A DNA stretch of 64,000 nucleotides from Phascolarctobacterium_A sp034086985 (lineage in GTDB: Bacteria > Bacillota > Negativicutes > Acidaminococcales > Acidaminococcaceae): the NCBI GenBank assembly GCA_034086985.1, contig JAXDZG010000002.1:1-64000 (forward strand), written 5' to 3'. A program made the position numbers and the translations under genes. Below are positions 20,246 through 27,395 of the stretch, piece after piece. The stretch's first letter is position 1; the number at the start of each line of letters is the position of its first letter. The notes under the pieces were generated by a model. The model was not told the origin of the DNA. It did no database searches and saw only the letters and a program-made list of their open reading frames with translations.

Positions 20246-20381
20246 AAATTGAGAATAATTCAGTTATTAACTCAGCACTTCTTGAAAATTGTCCATTTTA
20301 GTTGTGAATAAAGTGTAGCTTGTGCTAAAAAGTACTTGACAATTTGGATTTAAAATGTATAATTCTAATTGAGAACTATTT
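20246..20381 (+). promoter_or_regulatory. perR promoter and candidate Fur/PerR operators
   Basis: TTGACA (20336-20341), a 16-base spacer and TATAAT (20358-20363) lead into the perR-like gene. A motif AATTGAGAAnnATT occurs twice: at 20247-20260 and at 20367-20380. The second covers the presumed transcription start. The overlapping stretch TTCTAATTGAGAA is itself a near palindrome. This is consistent with a Fur-family operator and autoregulation, but which regulator binds is inferred. The whole 368-base spacer 20033-20400 holds no gene. Confidence 0.6.
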
Positions 20382-20400
20382 TTGATAAAGGATGATGACA

Positions 20401-20835
20401 ATGGCTAAAAGAAATACTATTCAAAGACAACTTGTTATTGCTGCTGTACGTTTTTTAGCAAATCACCCTACTGCTGAAGAAGTGTATGACCGCATTACTA
20501 TGGAATACCCTGATATTAGCAAGGGTACTGTATATCGTAATCTGAACAGCTTGGTGGAGAGCGGCCTCTTGAACAAGGTATCCGTTCCCAGCGGTGCTGA
20601 CCGTTTTGACCATATTCTGGCAAGACATTATCATATTAAATGCACCGAATGCGGCAAGTTCGTGAATGTGGAAAATTTTGATTACATTCCTGATATGGAT
20701 GAAAAGGTTGCAGCTGTAACCGGTTACAAGATGAATCACCATGATATCGTTTTCAGCGGTGTGTGCCCCGAATGTCAAAAGATGGAGCATATTCATACCG
20801 AAAGCGACGATGTATTGGGTGAGGATAAAAACTAA
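20401..20835 (+). CDS. perR: Fur-family transcriptional regulator, PerR-like
   Basis: 144 residues. An N-terminal winged helix (HPTAEEVYDRI, SKGTVYRNLNSLVESGL) is followed by a dimerisation domain with two CxxC zinc knuckles (C81/C84 and C122/C125). Aligned by hand to Bacillus PerR, H22, D70, H76 and H78 match its metal ligands H37, D85, H91 and H93; the D104 position is N89. Rubrerythrin directly downstream supports a peroxide-stress role rather than plain Fur. ATG 20401 is chosen because AAAGGA (20387-20392) is 8 bases upstream; two earlier in-frame ATGs overlap that SD. The feoAB unit is divergent. Confidence 0.8.
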   Translation: MAKRNTIQRQLVIAAVRFLANHPTAEEVYDRITMEYPDISKGTVYRNLNSLVESGLLNKVSVPSGADRFDHILARHYHIKCTECGKFVNVENFDYIPDMDEKVAAVTGYKMNHHDIVFSGVCPECQKMEHIHTESDDVLGEDKN

Positions 20836-20862
20836 ACCTTAAAGGTCAAGGAGGAAATAATT

Positions 20863-21402
20863 ATGGAATTAAAGGGTAGCAAAACTGAACAAAATTTGAT
20901 GACTGCTTTCGCTGGCGAGTCCCAAGCACATGTAAAGTATGGTTACTATGCAAGCCAAGCTAAAAAAGATGGCTACAACCAAATCGGTGCTATTTTCACT
21001 GAAACTGCTGGCAATGAAAAAGAGCATGCTAAGCTGTGGTTCAAGGCTCTGCATGGTGGCAGCGTTCCCAAGACCATGGAAAACCTGCGTGATGCAGCTG
21101 CAGGCGAAAACTATGAATGGACTGAAATGTATGCTGAATTTGCTAAAACCGCTAAGGAAGAAGGCTTTGACCGTCTGGCAATGCAATTTGAAGAGGTTGG
21201 CAAAATCGAGAAGGAGCATGAAGAACGCTATCGCGCTTTGATTGCTAATATCGAAAACGACCGCGTATTCAAACGCGAAGAGAAAAAGGTTTGGATCTGC
21301 ACCAACTGCGGCAAGATCGTTGTTGCTGAGCAAGCTCCCGAAAAATGCCCGGTTTGCGACCATCCGCAAGGCTATTTCGAACTGAAGGTTATCAACTACT
21401 AA
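20863..21402 (+). CDS. rbr: Rubrerythrin
   Basis: 179 residues. An N-terminal four-helix diiron domain (ESQAHVKYGYYA, NEKEHAKLW, EVGKIEKEHEERYRALI) is followed by a C-terminal rubredoxin domain with two cysteine knuckles (CTNCGKIV and CPVCDHPQGYF). The family reduces hydrogen peroxide in the cytoplasm of anaerobes. It lies 27 bases after the perR-like gene with a good SD (AAGGAGG), so one transcript is likely, ended by the strong terminator at 21430. Confidence 0.97.
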   Translation: MELKGSKTEQNLMTAFAGESQAHVKYGYYASQAKKDGYNQIGAIFTETAGNEKEHAKLWFKALHGGSVPKTMENLRDAAAGENYEWTEMYAEFAKTAKEEGFDRLAMQFEEVGKIEKEHEERYRALIANIENDRVFKREEKKVWICTNCGKIVVAEQAPEKCPVCDHPQGYFELKVINY

Positions 21403-21429
21403 TTCAACATGTCGTCCAATGTGGGCACA

Positions 21430-21464
21430 AAAAGCGCTCTGCTAACAGCAGAGCGCTTTTCGAT
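21430..21464 (+). terminator. perR-rbr terminator
   Basis: A perfect 14-bp stem (21430-21443 with 21447-21460) with a 3-base loop; the right arm ends in TTTT. Confidence 0.93.
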
Positions 21465-21517
21465 GGCGTTGAACGAGCTTTTTGTAGCTTTCTTAGTAAA
21501 CCGACTCTAAAACAAGG

Positions 21518-21588
21518 TTGACGCAAACAACATTCTGCGGTATAATAGTTAACGGTTAACCGAGGTAGTATCAACTGGTTAACTATTA
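21518..21588 (+). promoter_or_regulatory. bioB promoter overlapped by a BirA-type operator
   Basis: TTGACG (21518-21523), 17 bases, TATAAT (21541-21546). An 11-bp perfect dyad, TAATAGTTAAC (21543-21553) with GTTAACTATTA (21578-21588), starts inside the -10. A nested GTTAACC-N15-GGTTAAC matches the biotin-repressor operator pattern known in many bacteria. Biotin-bound BirA would therefore block bioB transcription. birA itself is not in the window. Confidence 0.8.
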
Positions 21589-21610
21589 TGCTTAGGGATG
21601 TGAAATGTAA

Positions 21611-22600
21611 ATGGAAAAAATTATTGCTTTGGCCAACAAGGTACTGGATGGTCAAGATATTACTAGAGAAGAAGCTGAATATTTGATTAACGTGAGCGAC
21701 GAAGACACCATGCTGCTGTGTGCCATGGCCGATAAAATTCGCCAAAAATTTGCCGGTGACGAGGTGGACTGCTGTGCTATTATCAATGGCCGCAGCGGCA
21801 AATGCAGTGAAAACTGCAAATTCTGTGCTCAATCCGCTCATTGGCACACTGGTGTTAAGGAATACGGCCTTTTAAGCGAGGAGCAATTCTTCGAAGCAGC
21901 TAAGAAAGCTAAAGAGGCTGGCGCTGTACGCTTTTCCATCGTTACTAGTGGTCGTGGCCAGAGCAAGGCCGACGATTTTGACAATATCTGCAAGGCTTTG
22001 AGCCGCATTAAGAAAGAGCTGCAGATTGAAGTATGTGCTTCCTTGGGTATCTTGACCTTGGAGCAAGCTAAGGCTTTAAAGGCAGCCGGTGTAACTCGTT
22101 TCCATTCTAATCTGGAAACCAGCGGCAGCCATTTCCCGGATATCTGCACCTCTCACACCTATGAGGATAAATTCTCCACCATTAAAAATGCCCAAGCAGC
22201 CGGCCTGCGTGTCTGCAGCGGTGGTATCTTCGGCCTCAATGAAACTCCGGAGCAGCGCGTGGAGATGGCCTTCACCTTGAAGGAGCTGGGCATCGACTCC
22301 GTGCCCCTGAATTTGTTAACTCCTATTCCGGGCACTCCCTTTGAAAACAACAAGCCCCTGCCGCCTCTGGAAATCCTGCGTGCCTTTGCAACCTTCCGCT
22401 TCATTCTGCCCAAGGCCCAAATTCGCACTGCCGGCGGTCGCGAGGTTAACCTGCGCGATTTGCAGTCCCTGGCCTTGAATGGTGGCGCTAGTGGTATCAT
22501 GATTGGCGGTTATCTGACCACTGCAGGTCGTGGCACTGAGCGCGATATGCAAATGCTGAAGGATTTAGGCCGTCCCCTCAGCGTTCCCAATTTAAATTAA
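21611..22600 (+). CDS. bioB: Biotin synthase
   Basis: A 329-residue radical SAM enzyme that inserts sulfur into dethiobiotin. The 4Fe-4S cluster motif is C65-SEN-C69-KF-C72, followed by AQSAHW. Later family segments are readable (FHSNLETS, GGIFGLNETPEQR, NLLTPIPGTPFE). The length is normal. The SD before the ATG is modest (AGGGATG). It is transcribed alone; no bioA, bioD or bioF is near, so biotin-precursor enzymes must be elsewhere or the precursor is taken up. Control by BirA is predicted from the operator just upstream. Confidence 0.97.
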   Translation: MEKIIALANKVLDGQDITREEAEYLINVSDEDTMLLCAMADKIRQKFAGDEVDCCAIINGRSGKCSENCKFCAQSAHWHTGVKEYGLLSEEQFFEAAKKAKEAGAVRFSIVTSGRGQSKADDFDNICKALSRIKKELQIEVCASLGILTLEQAKALKAAGVTRFHSNLETSGSHFPDICTSHTYEDKFSTIKNAQAAGLRVCSGGIFGLNETPEQRVEMAFTLKELGIDSVPLNLLTPIPGTPFENNKPLPPLEILRAFATFRFILPKAQIRTAGGREVNLRDLQSLALNGGASGIMIGGYLTTAGRGTERDMQMLKDLGRPLSVPNLN

Positions 22601-22652
22601 CTTACCCTTTAGTGGATAAATCATACACCTTACACAAACCTCAAATCTCATC

Positions 22653-22690
22653 AAAAAAATGCGAGCTGGAGCGGCCCGCATTTTTTTGCT
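22653..22690 (+). terminator. bioB terminator
   Basis: An 11-bp stem (22653-22663 with 22677-22687), a 13-base loop, and a run of seven T that is part of the right arm. Confidence 0.85.
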
Positions 22691-22807
22691 ATTTCAGGGT
22701 GTTTTATTTTTAAAGGGAGGATTTTTCTTCATAATGTAGAATAAAATGAATAAAGTAAGTATTCGTAAAGAATGATGCAAATAGGGATAATTAAAGGAGG
22801 CATATCC

Positions 22808-24415
22808 ATGAAAATTACCTTTTTAGGTGCTGCGCGGACAGTAACCGGCTCCTGCTACCTGATTGAAGTAGGCGAGAAAAAAATGCTGGTGGACTGCGGC
22901 ATGTTCCAAGGCTCTAAGCTAGTCAAGGCCTTTAATGAAAAAGAATTCCTCTTTCACCCCGGCGAAATCGATGCCGTGGTTTTGACCCATGCTCATGTGG
23001 ACCACAGCGGCCTGTTGCCCAAGCTGGTTAAAGAAGGCTACAACGGCCCCATCTATTGCACCAAATCCACGGAGGAGCTGTGCTCCATTTTGCTGCCTGA
23101 CAGCGCCCATATTCAGGAAAGTGATGCGGAATTTGCCAATCGTAAGGGCATGCGCGCCGGCAAAAAATTTGTGGAGCCCCTGTTCACTGTGGACGATGCC
23201 AACAGAGCCTTGAAGCTCTTTAGAGTGAAGGATTTTGGCAAAGAATTCACCGTTATCCCCGGTGTGAAGGTCATCCTGCGCGTGGCCGGCCACATTTTAG
23301 GCTCCGCATTCATCGAAATGACCGTCAACGAGGGCGAGAAGCAAACCCGCCTCATCTTTACCGGCGATATTGGCCAACCCAACCAGCCTATAATCGACGA
23401 CCCCTCCAAGCTGCCGCCGGCAGATTTTGTAGTGACTGAGTCCACCTATGGCAATCGTGTTCACGAAGCCTACGACAAGGAGGGCGAGCTGGCTAATATC
23501 GTCAACGACACTGTGGAACGGGGCGGTAACGTCATCATCCCGGCCTTCGCCGTAGGTCGTACCCAAGTGCTGCTCTATTATTTCCAAAAGCTCATCAGCG
23601 AAGGCAAGATGCCCGAGGTGCCCATTTATGTGGATAGCCCCATGGCCAACCGTGCCACCGCTATTACCTTGACTAATCCTGAGGAATACGACGAAGAGGC
23701 GAGAGCGCTCTACGAAATGCAGGGCAGAAGACTGGTGTCCATGCACAACCTGCGCTTTACCGCTACGGCTCAGGAGTCCATGGCTATCAACGATACACCG
23801 GGCCCGAAAATCATCCTTTCTGCCAGCGGCATGGCCGATGCAGGCCGCATTCTGCACCATCTGAAGCATAATCTGTGGCGCAAGGAATGCAGCGTGGTTT
23901 TCGCAGGCTTCCAAGCCGAGGGCTCCTTAGGGCGCCAGATTATTGAAGGCTCCAAAAAAGTGAAAATTATGGGCGAGACCATCAGCGTTTGCGCGAAAAT
24001 TTACAATATGAAGGGCTTCTCCGCCCATGCGGACAAGGAGCAGCTCATGGCCTGGTACCAGGGCATGCAGGCTAGTCCTAAGGCCTTCTTTGTCACCCAT
24101 GGTGAAATCGATGCTTCCCTGGCCCTGGCCGACGAGCTGGGCCGCAAGCTGGGTACCGCCACCTATGTGCCTCATTTTGGCGATACCGTGGAAATCACCG
24201 GCACCGAATGGCAGGTACACGCCTCCGAGGTGGTGCAGGCCGAGCCCGCTGCTCTGGAGCTGCGCTCCTACCTGCAGGGCATGGAAAGGGACTACCTCCT
24301 ACAGCGCAGCAAGATCGAGCAAATTGTTACCCGCGACGCCACCAAGGTGGATTTGGTGCGCAAGAAGATGGAAAAGCTGCGTAAATATATGGATGATTTG
24401 CTGAAGGACATCTAA
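22808..24415 (+). CDS. MBL-fold / beta-CASP RNA-processing nuclease-like protein
   Basis: 535 residues, cytoplasmic. The metallo-beta-lactamase motif HAHVDHSG (61-68) is followed by the later metal-site motifs VAGHILGSA and FTGDIG, a beta-CASP insert (STYGNRVH, IIPAFAVGRTQ) and a C-terminal RMMBL segment (GFSAHADKEQL). This is the YsiN/CPSF-73-like bacterial group of beta-CASP proteins, presumed to be RNA nucleases. A C-terminal tail of about 90 residues is charged and helical. AAAGGAGG precedes ATG 22808, better than the upstream in-frame ATG 22772. It stands alone. Confidence 0.9.
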   Translation: MKITFLGAARTVTGSCYLIEVGEKKMLVDCGMFQGSKLVKAFNEKEFLFHPGEIDAVVLTHAHVDHSGLLPKLVKEGYNGPIYCTKSTEELCSILLPDSAHIQESDAEFANRKGMRAGKKFVEPLFTVDDANRALKLFRVKDFGKEFTVIPGVKVILRVAGHILGSAFIEMTVNEGEKQTRLIFTGDIGQPNQPIIDDPSKLPPADFVVTESTYGNRVHEAYDKEGELANIVNDTVERGGNVIIPAFAVGRTQVLLYYFQKLISEGKMPEVPIYVDSPMANRATAITLTNPEEYDEEARALYEMQGRRLVSMHNLRFTATAQESMAINDTPGPKIILSASGMADAGRILHHLKHNLWRKECSVVFAGFQAEGSLGRQIIEGSKKVKIMGETISVCAKIYNMKGFSAHADKEQLMAWYQGMQASPKAFFVTHGEIDASLALADELGRKLGTATYVPHFGDTVEITGTEWQVHASEVVQAEPAALELRSYLQGMERDYLLQRSKIEQIVTRDATKVDLVRKKMEKLRKYMDDLLKDI

Positions 24416-24509
24416 ATTTGTGGAGTGCACGTAGAGTGCACACATTCCTCTCGTGGTGATACTTGTGTTAAATCTGCTAAAAAAATAAGAAAAAATTACG
24501 TCAAAAAGC

Positions 24510-24538
24510 TTGACAGATACAATCCGTGTTGTTATACT
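24510..24538 (+). promoter_or_regulatory. Promoter of the T-box leader
   Basis: TTGACA (24510-24515), a 17-base spacer and TATACT (24533-24538). Transcription should start near 24545, just before the Stem I region. Confidence 0.85.
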
Positions 24539-24544
24539 ATCTAT

Positions 24545-24808
24545 AATTTACACCGAAGTGAATTACACATTATTCATCGGCTGTGAACAGGAACAAAATG
24601 ACAACAGGCTTTAGAGAGGCAGTGGTTGGTGCAAGCTGTCGGAATGACGTCATTTTTCTCGCCTGGGAGCCCTTACTCTGAGTTCACCAATGAAGTCAAA
24701 GCTTTGATGATGTAGGAGCAAGCGTCAGCTGCGTTAAAGCTCAGAGTATAATGTAGGGTGGTACCGCGTAACTACGCCCCTACCGGCAATGCCGGTAGGG
24801 GCTTTTCT
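24545..24808 (+). promoter_or_regulatory. T-box leader (tRNA-sensing riboswitch), likely Leu-specific
   Basis: All main T-box parts are visible. Stem I has base pairs GGCT/AGCC (24579-24582 with 24668-24671), CAGG/CCTG (24588-24591 with 24662-24665) and AAATGAC/GTCATTT (24596-24602 with 24649-24655). Its distal AGAGAG and GGTTGGTGCAAG elements are conserved. The 3' side of the specifier loop reads TTCTCG; CTC followed by a purine just before the lower helix gives a leucine specifier. Stem III is ACTCTGAG/CTCAGAGT (24675-24682 with 24740-24747). The T-box AGGGTGGTACCGCG is at 24755-24768. A terminator with a 12-bp perfect stem (24776-24787 with 24791-24802) and TTTT competes with TAGGG/CCCTA antiterminator pairing. 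The T-box identity is firm; the codon choice is less so (TTC and TCT are alternatives). Confidence 0.92.
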
Positions 24809-24832
24809 TATGCTAGAGGAGGAATTAACTAG

Positions 24833-25699
24833 ATGCTTAATCCTGGACAAAAATTGCGCGAGCGATTAGCTCGACCGGACATCTTGGTGCTGCCCGGAGT
24901 TTATGATGCGCTCTCAGCCAAGGTGGCGGTGCAGGCCGGCTTCGACGGCCTGGTCATGGGCGGCTACGCCATCGCGGCGTCCCGCTTGGCTGAGCCGGAC
25001 GTGGGCTACCTCTCCATGACCGAGATGGCAGCAGCACTGCGCGTAATTACTAACGCTGTGGATGTACCAGTTTTGGCAGACGGGGACACGGGCTATGGCA
25101 ATGCCCTCAGCGTGCAGCGCACCCTGAGGGAGTATGAGCACGCCGGCGCCGCAGGCGTGCTGTTTGAGGACCAGGTGTGGCCCAAGCGTTGCGGCCACAT
25201 GGCGGGCAAGCAGGTGATCGAAGCAGCCGAGCACGCGCGGAAGCTGCGGGCGGCGGCTGATGCTAAGACCAACCCCGATACACTGCTTATCGCGCGCACC
25301 GACTCCCGCGCTGTGTACGGCTTAGATGCCGCCATCGAAAGAGGCAAGCTTTATCTAGACAGTGGCGCTGAGGCCCTCTTTATCGAAGCTCCCCAAAACG
25401 AATGGGAGCTGGAGGAAATTGCCAAGGCCTTTCCTGATACCATTCTCTTGGCCAATATGATCGAGGGCGGGCGCACCCCGAACCTGACCAGCAAGGATTT
25501 GGAAAACCTGGGCTTTGACATCGTCTTTTGGCCCTGCACCTTGGTTTACACCGTAACCAAGGCTCTAAGCGAGGTGCTGCACACCCTGCGTGATGAGGGC
25601 ACTACTAATAGTGTGCATGATAAAATGCTCAGCTTTAGTCAATTTAACAGCTTCATTGGCCTGGATGCCTATAATGAGCTGGATAAAAAATATAAATAA
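24833..25699 (+). CDS. Isocitrate lyase / PEP mutase family enzyme (methylisocitrate lyase-like)
   Basis: 288 residues, cytoplasmic. Family signatures are PGVYDALSAKVA near 21-32, DGDTGYGN at 83-90 (Mg-binding region) and KRCGH at 118-122, with the catalytic cysteine C120 found in the lyase members of the superfamily. These enzymes split or form a C-C bond in 2-hydroxy-3-alkyl-succinate-type acids (for example methylisocitrate or 2,3-dimethylmalate); some relatives are oxaloacetate decarboxylases. The substrate here is unknown. AGAGGAGG precedes the ATG. It is the first gene after the T-box leader and lies 58 bases before a TRAP transporter, so uptake and cleavage or synthesis of one organic acid under amino-acid control is inferred. 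No prpC, prpD or other methylcitrate genes are near. Confidence 0.88.
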   Translation: MLNPGQKLRERLARPDILVLPGVYDALSAKVAVQAGFDGLVMGGYAIAASRLAEPDVGYLSMTEMAAALRVITNAVDVPVLADGDTGYGNALSVQRTLREYEHAGAAGVLFEDQVWPKRCGHMAGKQVIEAAEHARKLRAAADAKTNPDTLLIARTDSRAVYGLDAAIERGKLYLDSGAEALFIEAPQNEWELEEIAKAFPDTILLANMIEGGRTPNLTSKDLENLGFDIVFWPCTLVYTVTKALSEVLHTLRDEGTTNSVHDKMLSFSQFNSFIGLDAYNELDKKYK

Positions 25700-25757
25700 A
25701 AATTATCATCAATTTATTAAACTAGCAAAGGTGCTATGAAGAAAGGAAGTTATGTTT

Positions 25758-26777
25758 ATGAAAATCTCCAAGAAATTTACTGCTGTTGCTTTAATTGCTG
25801 CTATGGCTCTCATCGCTGGCTGCGGTGGTGACAAAAAGGCTGATGCTCCGAAAGGTGCAGAAAAGAAGGTAACCCTGAAATTGGCTGCTCAATTGCCCGC
25901 TTCTCACTGGCTGGTAAAAAATATGGATAGCCTGAAGACCAAGGTTGCTGCTAAATCCAATAACACTGTAGACATCCAGATTTCCGCTGCTGGTGCTACC
26001 TTTAAAGATAAAAACATGAACGACGCTATCGTATCCGGCGCTCTGGATATGGGCCTGAACACCGTAGGCCGTTGGGCACAGATTATTCCTGCTATGAACG
26101 TGTTTGACGTTCCCTTCCTGTTCCCCTCCTATGAGCAAATCGACAAGGCTATCGATGGTGGCGTAGGCAAGATGCTGGGCGACGAGCTGCAAAAGAAGGG
26201 TGTACGTCCCTTGATTTGGGCTGACTATGGCTTTGTACAATTTGCCAACAACAAGAAGCTCTGCAAGACCCCTGCTGATTTCGAGGGCATGAAGATCCGT
26301 GGCTATTCCAAATATTCCTCCGAGACCATTAAGGCTATCGGCGCTTCCTCCACTACCATGAGCTCCGGTGAAGTTTACATGGCTATTAAAAACGGCACTC
26401 TGGACGGCCAAATCTCCGGTACTCCTGCCATGATCAGCCGCAAAATGTATGAGGTTCATAAATATTTGACCATTACTAATAACGCTTCTCCTGAATTCAT
26501 CGTGGCTATGAACGAGAAATCCTTCCAAAAGCTGAGCGCTAACCAACAAAAGGCACTGCTGGAGGCTGCTAAGGAAGTACGTGACGATATCCGTAAGCAA
26601 GCTAAGGCTGAAGACCTGAAGGCTAACGAAGATATGAAGAAGCACGGCTGCGAGCTGTACTACATGACTCCGGAAGACGTGAAGGCATGGCAGGCTAAGA
26701 CCAAGCCTGTTTGGGATCTGTTCATTAAAGAAAACGGTGAGGTTGGTAAGAAGCTCATCGAAATGTGCACTAAATAA
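25758..26777 (+). CDS. TRAP transporter solute-binding lipoprotein (DctP family)
   Basis: A 339-residue extracytoplasmic binding protein. The signal peptide ends in a lipobox (LIAGC, Cys at 22), so it is probably lipid-anchored. Family features are the LAAQLPASHWLVKNMDSLK start, FPSYEQIDKAIDGG and the ATP-independent TRAP signature region (GMKIRGYSKYSSETIKAIGASSTTMS) with the arginine that normally binds the substrate carboxylate. It therefore most likely binds an organic acid. ATG 25758 gives better SD spacing (AAAGGAAG) than ATG 25752. It is the third element of the T-box-led unit, after the lyase-family gene. Confidence 0.92.
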   Translation: MKISKKFTAVALIAAMALIAGCGGDKKADAPKGAEKKVTLKLAAQLPASHWLVKNMDSLKTKVAAKSNNTVDIQISAAGATFKDKNMNDAIVSGALDMGLNTVGRWAQIIPAMNVFDVPFLFPSYEQIDKAIDGGVGKMLGDELQKKGVRPLIWADYGFVQFANNKKLCKTPADFEGMKIRGYSKYSSETIKAIGASSTTMSSGEVYMAIKNGTLDGQISGTPAMISRKMYEVHKYLTITNNASPEFIVAMNEKSFQKLSANQQKALLEAAKEVRDDIRKQAKAEDLKANEDMKKHGCELYYMTPEDVKAWQAKTKPVWDLFIKENGEVGKKLIEMCTK

Positions 26778-26828
26778 TAGCTTCCTATTTACTCTAGTTG
26801 CTCTTGTTGTTTGAGATGAATTTGCTAA

Positions 26829-26862
26829 AAAAGGAGTCGCTTCTCGGTGGCTCCTTTTAGAA
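26829..26862 (+). terminator. Stem-loop between dctP and dctQ (attenuator-like)
   Basis: A 12-bp stem including two G-T pairs (26829-26840 with 26847-26858), a 6-base loop, and only TTTT before AG. It is weak as a terminator. In this position it could lower expression of the membrane parts relative to the binding protein, or protect the upstream mRNA. Confidence 0.55.
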
Positions 26863-26876
26863 TTGAGAGGTTTTCT

Positions 26877-27395
26877 GTGAAGAGTTTTCTTGATGCTATG
26901 AAAAGCTTTTTGGACAAGGTGACCTATGTGGTGGGTTGCTTTGCTGGATTGCTGATTTTCTGCTGTGGTATGATGATTGCCTATGAGGTTGTGTGCCGCA
27001 GCGTCTTTAACGCACCCACAGAATGGGTTATGGAGCTGGCTACCTATTGCGTTACCGTAGCCGGTTTTCTGGGTATGAGCGTTACCTATGCAGCTAAAAA
27101 GCATATCCATGTTGATTTGCTCTTAACCAAGCTGTCTAAATCCACCTGCGATAAGCTGGAAATAATCACTACTATGGTAGGCGCCTTCTACAGCTTTATC
27201 TTTATGGTAAAGGGAGCCCAAATGGTAATGCTGTCCCACGAGCTCAACAACTGCGCTCCCACTACGCTGCAAACACCCCTGTGGATTCCCCAATCCTCCA
27301 TGCCGATTGGTATGGGCATTTTATTCCTGTATTTAGTACATGACTTTTTAGAGAAGATTTATGTGACCTTTAGTGGCAAGGAGGTAAATGAATAA
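26877..27395 (+). CDS. TRAP transporter small permease (DctQ family)
   Basis: 172 residues with four predicted membrane helices (about 12-34, 47-66, 92-110, 130-150), the normal DctQ pattern, including FNAPTEWVMELATY between helices 1 and 2. The start is taken as GTG 26877 with GAGAGG six bases upstream; an in-frame GTG at 26847 lies inside the upstream stem-loop. It overlaps dctM by one base. It forms the inner-membrane part of the transporter together with DctM. Confidence 0.88.
   Translation: MKSFLDAMKSFLDKVTYVVGCFAGLLIFCCGMMIAYEVVCRSVFNAPTEWVMELATYCVTVAGFLGMSVTYAAKKHIHVDLLLTKLSKSTCDKLEIITTMVGAFYSFIFMVKGAQMVMLSHELNNCAPTTLQTPLWIPQSSMPIGMGILFLYLVHDFLEKIYVTFSGKEVNE

Noticed and set aside
24416..24509. 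GTGCAC-GTAGA-GTGCAC hairpin after the beta-CASP gene as terminator
   Set aside because: Short stem without a T-run; kept only as a possible RNA end structure.
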